Assembly (NCBI RefSeq): GCF_050611725.1
Contig: NZ_JBODJB010000001.1
Coordinates: forward strand, 2,914,001 to 2,978,000
From: Ferruginibacter sp050611725
GTDB lineage: Bacteria; Bacteroidota; Bacteroidia; Chitinophagales; Chitinophagaceae
Reading direction: 5' to 3'
DNA length: 64,000 bases
Shown piece after piece: positions 46,168 through 54,600 of this stretch (position 1 is the first letter of the stretch; each line of letters opens with the position of its first letter). The translations under genes were made by a program, and so were the position numbers. The notes under the pieces were generated by a model. It saw only the letters and a list, made by a program, of their open reading frames with translations. It did no database searches and was not told where the DNA came from.

Positions 46168-46178
46168 TTGAACCTTTG

Positions 46179-46210
46179 TTGCCCAATTTTATGCCGAATA
46201 GCTAAATTTG
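46179..46210 (+). promoter_or_regulatory. Promoter of the MBL hydrolase gene
   Basis: TTG at 46179-46181 and TAAATTTG at 46203-46210 with a 21-bp spacer fit the Bacteroidota pattern; the start codon follows 32 bp later. Confidence 0.65.
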
Positions 46211-46242
46211 CCAAGCTGTCATACATATATAAATATACTAAT

Positions 46243-46923
46243 ATGGATTTTACTTATTACGGACATTCCTGTTTTAGTGTAGTATTGGGTGGTAAAAAGA
46301 TACTTTTCGACCCTTTTATCAGTGGCAACGAATTGGCAAAAGAGATCAATATCAGCAGCATTGAAGCTGATTATATTTTTGTCAGTCATGGACATGCAGA
46401 TCATACACTGGACTGTATTACGCTGGCACAAAGTACAGGAGCACAGGTGGTTTGCAGTTGGGAAATTCATGAATGGCTAAATAAGAAAGGAGTTCCCAAT
46501 ACTCACCCTATGAATACCGGTGGTAAATGGCAATTTGATTTTGGAGTAGTGAAATGTGTGGTGGCTCAACATTCCTCCGGTTTGCCGGATGGAAGTTATG
46601 GCGGAAACCCGATGGGCTTTATTTTTATGACAGATGAAATTAATTTTTATTACAGCGGAGATACAGCTTTGACGCTAGATATGCAATTAATTCCGATGTT
46701 TGCCGAAATCGACCTTGCAATTTTGCCCATTGGAGATAATTTCACAATGGGTGTTGATGATGCAAGTGAAGCGGCGATAATGGTGCAAACAAAAAAAATA
46801 ATTGGGGTACATTATGATACCTTTGGGTATATTAAAATAGATCATCAGAAAGCAATTGAATTATTTAAGAGCAAACATTTGGAGTTAGTAATTCCGGTGA
46901 TTGGAGAAACAATTGAAGTATAG
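46243..46923 (+). CDS. UlaG-like metallo-beta-lactamase-fold hydrolase
   Basis: Protein of 226 residues from the ATG at 46243 (MDFTYYGHSCFSVVLGGKKILFDPF). It shows the metal motif SHGHADHTLD, then AQHSSGLPDG, YSGDTALTLDM and GDNFTMGVDDA, matching the UPF0173/UlaG-like hydrolases. Substrate unknown. It precedes parA by 50 bp with a TCCATGGTC repeat word in the gap. Confidence 0.88.
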   Translation: MDFTYYGHSCFSVVLGGKKILFDPFISGNELAKEINISSIEADYIFVSHGHADHTLDCITLAQSTGAQVVCSWEIHEWLNKKGVPNTHPMNTGGKWQFDFGVVKCVVAQHSSGLPDGSYGGNPMGFIFMTDEINFYYSGDTALTLDMQLIPMFAEIDLAILPIGDNFTMGVDDASEAAIMVQTKKIIGVHYDTFGYIKIDHQKAIELFKSKHLELVIPVIGETIEV

Positions 46924-46946
46924 TCCATGGTCTATGGTCCATGGTC
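46924..46946 (+). repeat. TCCATGGTC word repeat upstream of parA
   Basis: TCCATGGTC-TATGG-TCCATGGTC, partly self-complementary. A small example of the phrase repeats found in several spacers. Confidence 0.6.
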
Positions 46947-46973
46947 AAAAGTAACTACCAAGTAAAAGAAATT

Positions 46974-47774
46974 ATGGCAAGAGTAATAGGAATAGCAAAT
47001 CAAAAAGGTGGTGTAGGTAAAACAACTACAGCAATCAATTTAGCAGCAAGTTTAGCAGTGCTGGAATACAGAACATTGTTGGTAGATGCCGATCCGCAAG
47101 CAAACAGCACCACCGGTGTTGGTTTTGATCTGCACAATATAACAAAGAGTTTGTATGACTGCATGGTGAATGAAGCCAATGCAAAAGATGTATTGTTGAA
47201 AACGGCCATTCCAAATCTGGATCTGATTCCATCGCATATAGATCTTGTTGGTGCGGAAATTGAAATGATCAACTATCCAAACCGTGAAGGTGTTTTAAAA
47301 AAGATATTAGAGCCTTTAAAAGATGAGTATGATTTTATTGTGATCGACTGCTCTCCTTCTTTGGGGCTAATAACTGTAAACGCATTAGTTGCTGCAGATA
47401 GTGTTGCAGTGCCGGTTCAAACCGAGTTCTTTGCATTGGAAGGTTTAGGGAAATTATTGAATACAATTAAAATTGTTCAAAACAGATTGAATCCCGACCT
47501 AGCGATTGAAGGTATTTTAATGACGATGTATGATGGCCGTCTTCGTCTATGCAATCAGGTAGTAGCCGAGGTAAGAAGGCATTTTGATGATATGGTATTC
47601 AGCAGCATCATTCATCGTAACACCAGACTGAGCGAAGCTCCCAGCTTTGGCAAGCCTGTAATATTATACGATGCAGATAGTAAAGGAGCTGTAAACTATC
47701 TGAACTTAGCAAAAGAGATTTTACAAAAAAATAACCTGACAAAGATTAATCAGGAAGATAAAATATTAGAATAG
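46974..47774 (+). CDS. parA: Chromosome-partitioning ATPase ParA
   Basis: ParA/Soj ATPase of 266 residues from the ATG at 46974. The deviant Walker A KGGVGKTT is at 11-18; DADPQANSTTGVGFD, VIDCSPSLGLITVNAL and a DNA-binding basic C-terminal region follow. It acts with ParB to segregate the chromosome origin. parB follows, after an ~85-bp spacer with an imperfect inverted repeat. A chromosomal rather than plasmid origin is suggested by dapB and DUF5683 next door. Confidence 0.95.
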   Translation: MARVIGIANQKGGVGKTTTAINLAASLAVLEYRTLLVDADPQANSTTGVGFDLHNITKSLYDCMVNEANAKDVLLKTAIPNLDLIPSHIDLVGAEIEMINYPNREGVLKKILEPLKDEYDFIVIDCSPSLGLITVNALVAADSVAVPVQTEFFALEGLGKLLNTIKIVQNRLNPDLAIEGILMTMYDGRLRLCNQVVAEVRRHFDDMVFSSIIHRNTRLSEAPSFGKPVILYDADSKGAVNYLNLAKEILQKNNLTKINQEDKILE

Positions 47775-47778
47775 TTAT

Positions 47779-47855
47779 TAGCTACAGGCCCCAAGGGACA
47801 AGTCAATTAACTTCATGCTTCTCCCTTGTATCTTGTAGCTTGAAGCTCAATACAA
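47779..47855. repeat. Imperfect inverted repeat between parA and parB
   Basis: TTAGCTACAGGCCCCAAGGG on the left is partly complementary to CTCCCTTGTATCTTGTAGCTT on the right. The words resemble the AGCTT-type repeats in the arginine operon but are not the same. Confidence 0.55.
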
Positions 47856-47859
47856 AAAC

Positions 47860-48774
47860 ATGACACAACCCAACAAGAAAGATGCTCTCGGAAAAGGCAT
47901 CCGTAGTTTATTACAGAATATTGATTCAGACTTAAAGTCAACTGCAGGATCTTTGAAAACAGAAGTAGTCGAAAAAACAACTTCAGTTAACAGGATTCCG
48001 TTAAGTGAAATTGAAGTAAATCCCAAACAGCCACGTAGAGATTTTGACGAGACTGCATTGAGTGAATTAGCAGCATCGCTTAAAATACACGATATCATTC
48101 AGCCATTAACCGTAAGTAAAATGGCGAATGGCAAATACAGATTGATTGCCGGCGAACGTCGTTTCAGGGCCTCTAAAATTGCAGGGTTAAAAGATGTACC
48201 CGTTTACGTTAGACAAGCTAATGATTCGGAATTATTAGAATTAGCATTGCTTGAAAATTTACAAAGAGAAAATTTAAATGCCATTGAGATTGGCTTAAGT
48301 TATAAACGCTTGATGGATGAATTGGATTACACTCAGGAGCAGGTAGCAGAACGCATGGGTAAAGAACGCAGCACTGTAACAAATTACATTCGCTTACTTA
48401 AATTACCTCCGGATATTCAGATTGCTGTACGTACCGGCGTTATCAGTATGGGACATGCAAGAGCTTTGATCAGTATTGACTTAGTTGATAAACAATTGTT
48501 TGCTTTTTCTGAAATAAAGAACAAAGGCTTATCCGTTCGTCAGACTGAAGAACTGGTAAGAAAAATGTACACCGGTACTGCACCTGTTAAAAATTCTGCA
48601 AAAGCAGCATTAGCCCCGGCTTTTAAAAAAATAGAAGATAATATTGCATCTCAGTACAACACAAAAGTGAAACTGGTTCACAACAAAAAAGGATACGGCT
48701 CCGTAACTTTTGAATATTATTCAATTGAAGAGTTAAATGCTTTGTTAGATAAACTGAATATCAAGGTAAGTTGA
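47860..48774 (+). CDS. parB: Chromosome-partitioning protein ParB
   Basis: ParB/Spo0J of 304 residues, a CTP-dependent DNA clamp loading at parS. N-terminal KKDALGKGIRSLL is the ParA-interacting part. The CTP-binding boxes EVNPKQPRRDFDE and GERRFRASKIAG, the HTH region YTQEQVAERMGKERSTVTNYIRLL, and a C-terminal dimerisation domain with YYSIEELNALLDKL are visible. Its stop overlaps the next gene as TGATG. Confidence 0.95.
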   Translation: MTQPNKKDALGKGIRSLLQNIDSDLKSTAGSLKTEVVEKTTSVNRIPLSEIEVNPKQPRRDFDETALSELAASLKIHDIIQPLTVSKMANGKYRLIAGERRFRASKIAGLKDVPVYVRQANDSELLELALLENLQRENLNAIEIGLSYKRLMDELDYTQEQVAERMGKERSTVTNYIRLLKLPPDIQIAVRTGVISMGHARALISIDLVDKQLFAFSEIKNKGLSVRQTEELVRKMYTGTAPVKNSAKAALAPAFKKIEDNIASQYNTKVKLVHNKKGYGSVTFEYYSIEELNALLDKLNIKVS

Positions 48775-49340
48775 TGCAAAGAATATTGCTTATATTTTTT
48801 TTACTAACTGTTATTTACAGTAAAGGATACTGTTTGCAAATAACCGACACGATCGTTATCCCTAAATTGAAAACGGTCGATACCGCTAAAAATAAATTCA
48901 AACCTCGTACTGCTACAATACGTTCTGCCATTCTTCCAGGTTGGGGACAGATCTACAATAAAAAATATTGGAAACTTCCTTTGGTTTATGGTGCGTTGGG
49001 AACCACTGCAGGCATCTTTGTTTATAATGTAAAAAATTACAAAAGGCTTAAACAAGGCTATATTTATAAGCTTGCCGGACAAGATTCGCTCATCTATTTT
49101 AAATTTAGAAACCTGTCTGCAGGCTCATTGAAAACCTATCGAAACATTTTCAGGCAAAACGTAGATTACTCAGCATTGTTTTTCATCGTTTTCTGGGGAT
49201 TAAATGTGGTAGATGCCACTGTAGATGCACATTTAAAATCCTTTGATGTTAGTGATGACCTGAGCTTACACATCAAAGCAGGATACAGTCCGCAATCAAA
49301 TACTTCGGGTGTAAGCCTTGTTTTGAATATCGGAAAATAA
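48774..49340 (+). CDS. DUF5683 membrane protein
   Basis: Protein of 188 residues with a cleavable-looking signal (MQRILLIFFLLTVIYSKGYC) and about two later helices. The RSAILPGWGQIYNKKYWKLPLVYGALG motif is diagnostic of DUF5683. It starts within the parB stop (TGATG), so it is translationally coupled. The parA-parB-DUF5683-dapB order is typical of Bacteroidota; function unknown. Confidence 0.85.
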   Translation: MQRILLIFFLLTVIYSKGYCLQITDTIVIPKLKTVDTAKNKFKPRTATIRSAILPGWGQIYNKKYWKLPLVYGALGTTAGIFVYNVKNYKRLKQGYIYKLAGQDSLIYFKFRNLSAGSLKTYRNIFRQNVDYSALFFIVFWGLNVVDATVDAHLKSFDVSDDLSLHIKAGYSPQSNTSGVSLVLNIGK

Positions 49341-49355
49341 AATATTCTACCTTTG
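49322..49355 (+). promoter_or_regulatory. Promoter of dapB
   Basis: TTTG at 49322-49325 and TACCTTTG at 49348-49355 with a 22-bp spacer, followed by CACCC; the ATG is 36 bp downstream. Confidence 0.65.
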
Positions 49356-49391
49356 CACCCTATCAAACTTTAAACGTATTAATCATTCAGC

Positions 49392-50108
49392 ATGAACATC
49401 GCACTGATCGGCTACGGCAAAATGGGTAAAGCTATTGAAGAAATTGCATTGCAAAGAGGGCATACCGTTCCATTAAAACTTGATATTGATAATGCCACTG
49501 AATTCACAAAAGAGAATTTAGACAAGTGTGATGTTGCAATTGAATTTACCAGTCCACACAGCGCAGTTGAAAATATTTTAAAGTGTATAGATGCAGGTAT
49601 TCCTTTAGTATGTGGCAGCACAGGTTGGTTGGAAAGATGGGATGAAGTAAAGAAAGCTTGTGAATCAAAAAACGGCGCTTTTTTATATGCAAGCAATTAT
49701 AGTGTTGGAGTAAATATTTTCTTTGAAGTAAATAAAAAATTAGCGGCTTTAATGAATCAACATGCTGACTATGATGTAAGCATGGTTGAAATACATCATA
49801 CACAAAAGAAAGATGCACCAAGTGGCACTGCCATTACATTGGCAGAACAAATCCTTGAAAATATCGGAAGAAAAAATAACTGGGTGAATACAACAACGGT
49901 TAAACCATCCGAGCTTTCTATCATAAGCGAAAGAATAGACCCTGCTCCGGGCACCCACATCATCAAATACTCATCCCCTATTGATGATATTGAAATTACG
50001 CATACTGCCCACAATCGTACTGGGTTTGCTACGGGTGCGGTATTGGCAGCTGAATTCCTGAAAGGTAAAAAAGGGATTTTCAGTATGAAAGAAGTCTTAG
50101 GTTTTTAA
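49392..50108 (+). CDS. dapB: 4-hydroxy-tetrahydrodipicolinate reductase
   Basis: NAD(P)H-dependent step of lysine and diaminopimelate synthesis. The 238 residues show the Rossmann motif GYGKMGKAIEEIA, the substrate signature EIHHTQKKDAPSGTAITLAE and the end HNRTGFATGAVLAAEFL. Slightly short because of a trimmed N-terminal domain, as usual in this phylum. Confidence 0.95.
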   Translation: MNIALIGYGKMGKAIEEIALQRGHTVPLKLDIDNATEFTKENLDKCDVAIEFTSPHSAVENILKCIDAGIPLVCGSTGWLERWDEVKKACESKNGAFLYASNYSVGVNIFFEVNKKLAALMNQHADYDVSMVEIHHTQKKDAPSGTAITLAEQILENIGRKNNWVNTTTVKPSELSIISERIDPAPGTHIIKYSSPIDDIEITHTAHNRTGFATGAVLAAEFLKGKKGIFSMKEVLGF

Positions 50109-50155
50109 CAAATACCTCCTTCTAAAATTAACGGACTTTTAAATTTTGCTTGCAT

Positions 50156-50163
50156 TATCTTTG
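50156..50163 (+). promoter_or_regulatory. -7 box for the response-regulator gene
   Basis: TATCTTTG, 70 bp before the start codon. The -33 region is not obvious. Confidence 0.5.
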
Positions 50164-50233
50164 TAAGGCATGTATTTCAATTACTTAGCTTAAACTGGCT
50201 TGTAATAACTGCCTCATAACCTTACTCAACAAA

Positions 50234-50875
50234 ATGAAGAACGGAAAAATATCATTAGCTATTGTTGATGACCATCAGATAGTTATTGACGGACTCAAAT
50301 CTTTACTGAACGGACATGATACATTTAAGGTGGTAGCAGAATGTACACAACCAACCGATATACTGCAAATACTTCCAACTAAACATGTTGATATTCTACT
50401 TACTGATATAATGATGCCCGTTATGAATGGTGCAGAATTGGCAAAAGAAGTAAGAACGAAATTCCCTGATATTAAAATTCTTGCGTTATCAATGAGCGGA
50501 CAAGGCGATCTGGTGAATCAAATGATTGATGAGGCAAATATCTCCGGTTATGTTTTAAAAAACATCGGTAAACAGGAATTCATTGCTGCGCTGACAAAAA
50601 TATCTAACGGTGGTATTTATTTCAGTCAGGATGTATTAACAGAAATGACAAAAGCTTCTGAAATTGAAAAAGAAAATGAAGCAACCAATTTAACTGCCCG
50701 TGAAATCGAGATCATTCAGCTCATAGAAAAAGAATACAGCAACAAAAAAATTGCCGATACCCTTTTCCTCAGTGAACGTACTGTTGAAACGCATAGAAAG
50801 AATATCTTTCGCAAGACAAAAACCTCCAGTGTGATTGGGCTGATCAAGTATGCGTATGAGCATAAGTTGATTTAA
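50234..50875 (+). CDS. NarL/FixJ-type response regulator
   Basis: Two-component regulator of 213 residues. Receiver domain with acidic pair D12/D13 and phospho-acceptor D58 (LLTDIMMPVMNG); conserved lysine in SGYVLKN. C-terminal LuxR-type HTH: LTAREIEIIQLIEKEYSNKKIADTLFLSERTVETHRKNIF. No histidine kinase gene is adjacent, so the partner is elsewhere. It converges with the GldM-like gene (4-bp gap). Confidence 0.93.
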   Translation: MKNGKISLAIVDDHQIVIDGLKSLLNGHDTFKVVAECTQPTDILQILPTKHVDILLTDIMMPVMNGAELAKEVRTKFPDIKILALSMSGQGDLVNQMIDEANISGYVLKNIGKQEFIAALTKISNGGIYFSQDVLTEMTKASEIEKENEATNLTAREIEIIQLIEKEYSNKKIADTLFLSERTVETHRKNIFRKTKTSSVIGLIKYAYEHKLI

Positions 50876-50879
50876 TGCT

Positions 50880-51587
50880 TTACCAACAACTAAGCCCTTT
50901 ATTGCTTGATTCCACAAATTTTTCCAAAGTATTTTCAACGTATAAAACCAGTGGAGCTATTTCTCTTTGAATTTTATCTGGTCCCGTAACTAATATCTTA
51001 TCAAAAACTATTTTATCATTTTTTTGGAGAGCTAGAAAAGCCGCATGGAGCTCATCACTTATTTTATTTGAAATATTCAAATAAGTCTTAGTTAGAGACG
51101 AATCATTACTAATTGTTACACGAAAACTATCGACTTTGAAATTGCCTAGAAAATCAAAATTTTCCAATTCAGCCCTTACAAATTTTTGCTCTTTTATGTG
51201 ATTGGTTGTTATTTTATCTCTACATGGTCCGTAATACCCAATCTTAAAAATAGGGTCTGGGACCATCTTAACTCGATATTCCCATGTGTCCAATTCCTTA
51301 AGTTTGTTACCGGTTCGTTTATATATAATTATTGCAGATTTTCCGGGTTCTGTTACTCTAATTATAAAGTTACACCCTTTACGAGTCAGTCTCCCGTTAG
51401 TTGCTTTAACTACAAGTTGAGCACAAGAACAATTTTCAGCGGCAACAGTAAGCGGATTTTCCACACCAATATAAAAGACGTTCATCTTTTCCAGTGCTAC
51501 TGCTGTACGTTGAGCATACAATGAAAAGTTTGTACAAAATATAAATAATAGAATAAAATACTTTTTCAATGATTGCATATCAGACAA
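50880..51587 (-). CDS. Secreted GldM C-terminal-domain-like protein
   Basis: Protein of 235 residues with a signal peptide (SLKKYFILLFIFCTNFSLYAQ; Met4 is an alternative start). The mature part, EKMNVFYIGVENPLTVAA followed by Ig-like strands and MVPDPIFKIG, resembles the distal periplasmic domains of the gliding/type IX motor protein GldM. The membrane anchor and first domains of GldM are absent. It may be a stand-alone partner of the type IX system that exports the two giant proteins here; that is inference. Confidence 0.65.
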   Translation of the reverse strand: MSDMQSLKKYFILLFIFCTNFSLYAQRTAVALEKMNVFYIGVENPLTVAAENCSCAQLVVKATNGRLTRKGCNFIIRVTEPGKSAIIIYKRTGNKLKELDTWEYRVKMVPDPIFKIGYYGPCRDKITTNHIKEQKFVRAELENFDFLGNFKVDSFRVTISNDSSLTKTYLNISNKISDELHAAFLALQKNDKIVFDKILVTGPDKIQREIAPLVLYVENTLEKFVESSNKGLSCW

Positions 51588-51630
51588 TTATTTTAGAGTA
51601 AAATACTCAAATAAAATATACGAATACGTT

Positions 51631-51662
51631 AAAAAAATATCCGAAGTCTGAAAACTTCGGAT
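51631..51662 (-). terminator. Terminator after the PKD protein gene
   Basis: Perfect stem ATCCGAAGT/ACTTCGGAT with a 6-nt loop, followed on the minus strand by ATTTTTTT. Confidence 0.88.
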
Positions 51663-51685
51663 ACTAAATAAAAAATTATTCCAAT

Positions 51686-54600
51686 CTATTTGATCAGAAC
51701 CAACTGCTTCGTCTGTACCTGTCCATCATCACTGATCACACTTACCATATACATTCCTTTTGCCCAAATCGTTGCATCTATTTTATATATTGAAGCAACC
51801 GTACTATATGAATATTTCAATATTCCCCTACTATCAAAAACCTTAATGGTCTTATGTCTTGTATCATTGGTAGCAATAGTAAATAAACCATTCTTAACCG
51901 GATTGGGATATAACCTTACTGCAGTATTATCAATAATTCTTATTGCTCTGATCGCTGTTAAATAGGATGCACCTGTTTTCTCTATTACTCTCACCCGATA
52001 ATAATACATTCCGGCAATAAGATATTTATCAGCATATGAATAATTATTCCTTCCGGTAATATTTGAGATTTTATTTACTGAAGTAAAATAAACACCATCA
52101 GTTGAACGAAGAATTTCATATCGATCAATACCAATCGTTTCTGTCATTTGCCAGCTTACCATTGCATCCGTATTTTGTTTATTGACGACAAAAGATGAAA
52201 TTTTTACCGGTATGGTTGACAAACAGTCTATCACAAATATGCTGTACACATCGGATGAATCAGAACATCCATTAAATGTAACAACCATACTGATATTATG
52301 ATTACCTAACAACGGAACCAATACTGAAACAGGTAAGAACGGACCAGAATATATATAGTTGCCGTTATCATACCAATCGATTGTATAAATACCGTAGGTA
52401 AGATTGCTCGTTAATGGCAACGGAGGCACAATATTACTTGTGTCGCAAAGTGTATCGCAACCAACAGGGAATAAAATTGCCGTCGGACTACGCTTAATAC
52501 CCACTGCAGTGGAAGTACCGATGCATCCATTTACAGGATTGGTAACCGTTACAAAATAATTACCCGATTGGCCTGTACTCATTGATTGACCATACACACC
52601 ATTATTCCAGTAATAAACATAATTAGGATTTGGAGGTAAACCCATAGCTGTGAAAGTATAAACACTGCCCGAACAGAAAGGTCCTCCGGAAGGTGGTGTA
52701 ACAATCACCTGCGGAGATAACCCTACAATAACACAGAAAGTATCTGTTACAGAACAGCCACCATTTATACTTGTATCCGTAACTGTTAGTGAATAACTAT
52801 AGGTACCTAAAGCATTTTGAGTTGTGTTTAAATAATAGTTTGTTTCAGCAGGAATAGGTACCCCTCCCAGATACCACTGATACGCATAATTCGATAATAC
52901 CGGATCATTGTATAAAAATATACTCGCCGGATTGGTGCCATCCCAGCAAGCAATGGATTGCCCTTGTATATTTGCTATTGGCAACGGACGATAAAACACC
53001 TGACATATAGGTGAGGTAATATTACATCCACCATTATTACTGGTTACAACAACCCAATACTGGCCAATAGCACCTGTTGCATAGGTATTAGAATTAGCAC
53101 CACTAATAGGATTCCCATTGTGATACCATTGATAAGTTTGGAAACCGGCTGTAACTGTCAGCATAGCAGTGCTACCCGGACAAATGAATGTATCCGGTGT
53201 AATATTCACAGGCGGCGGAGCTATAACTGTTATCGGATGCGTAGCAACATCGGTGCATCCATGGCTATCCGTAACCGTTAGTGTTATTGTGTAATTGGTT
53301 GTCCCGGGTGTTGGATAGGAATGATTGGTATTTGCAATGAAAGACGTTGCATTATCTCCAAAATTCCAGGCGTATTGATATAGTGGCCCCGTAGGCGTTG
53401 CGCTGAATGGTGCATCCGTGCCTGCACAAACCGTTGTTGGCCCGTTGATCGCTGCATTAACAAGATAAATTGTAACCGGTTTTGAAATGGTAGACGAACA
53501 GCCATTTTTAGAAATTGTCAGCGTGACAGTATAGGTTCCCCCCGCCGTATAGGTAATTGTTGGGTTTGCAACTGTATTCGATGGACTGAAGGTTGCCGGC
53601 CCGGTTGAACTCCAGAAATAATTGTATGGACTATAAGCCGGCATTGCCGTCGACATGTCGGTTAGTTTGACTGCACCACAGGTTATGAGTGTATCAAAAT
53701 CGGCTTCCATCGGTACATCAATCGTTCGGCAATAATTTTCGGCGCAGGTATCTCCTGTTCCGGTAATTACATATGTATAAACACACACAGTATATTGACC
53801 TGCATATTTGTATTTATGATCAACACTATCTGAAACTGTAACAGCACTTGCACCATCACCAAAACACCAGTGATAAGGGAATTGAGGATTTGGCACCGGT
53901 GTAATACTGGCTTTGAAATGCATTGTATCGCAACCTGTTTCAACAAAATTCATTGCATAACTGTTATCGCAACAGATCGTATCAATTTTTACATAGCCCA
54001 ATGTGTCTTTACAACCACTTGCAATATTGGTAGTAACAACCCAATACAAACCAATAGCTGTAGCCGTATATGAAGAACTATTAGCACCAACAGGATTACT
54101 GTAAGTGTTCATATACCATTGGAAATTGCATGGACCTCCGGGAGTAGCAACATTAATTGCCGAACTAATTGCCGAACCACTGCAATATTTTATAGAAGTA
54201 GTATCAGGTGGCAGGTAATCGAAAATACCAGTGCCACATGGTAATACCAGATATGGTTTCTGATCAGGAGGTATAGTAATTGTTGCTCTCGATGGACAAG
54301 CCCCCGGCGATTGGTATACATACACCATGTATGTACCAGCCTGATTGATATTGATCGATTGTGTATTGGTACTCGGCAATGGATTATCATTCAAATACCA
54401 TTGATAAGATACTCCACTGAGTGTAGAAGTTAAATTGATACCAGAACATAAAAATCCGGAAGGCGCAATACTTGTCGGCGGAGGCTCAGAAACGGTTACA
54501 AAGAATGTATCCGTACCACCACAGGTAGTTACTACTACTGTGTCAAACGTAATAGGGTTGAATATTGAACCATGCCATTGTATCTGAACCGAATTCGTTC

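Noticed and set aside
46900..49400. Search for a parS site near parAB
   Set aside because: No TGTTTCACGTGAAACA-like 16-mer was found by eye in this stretch.
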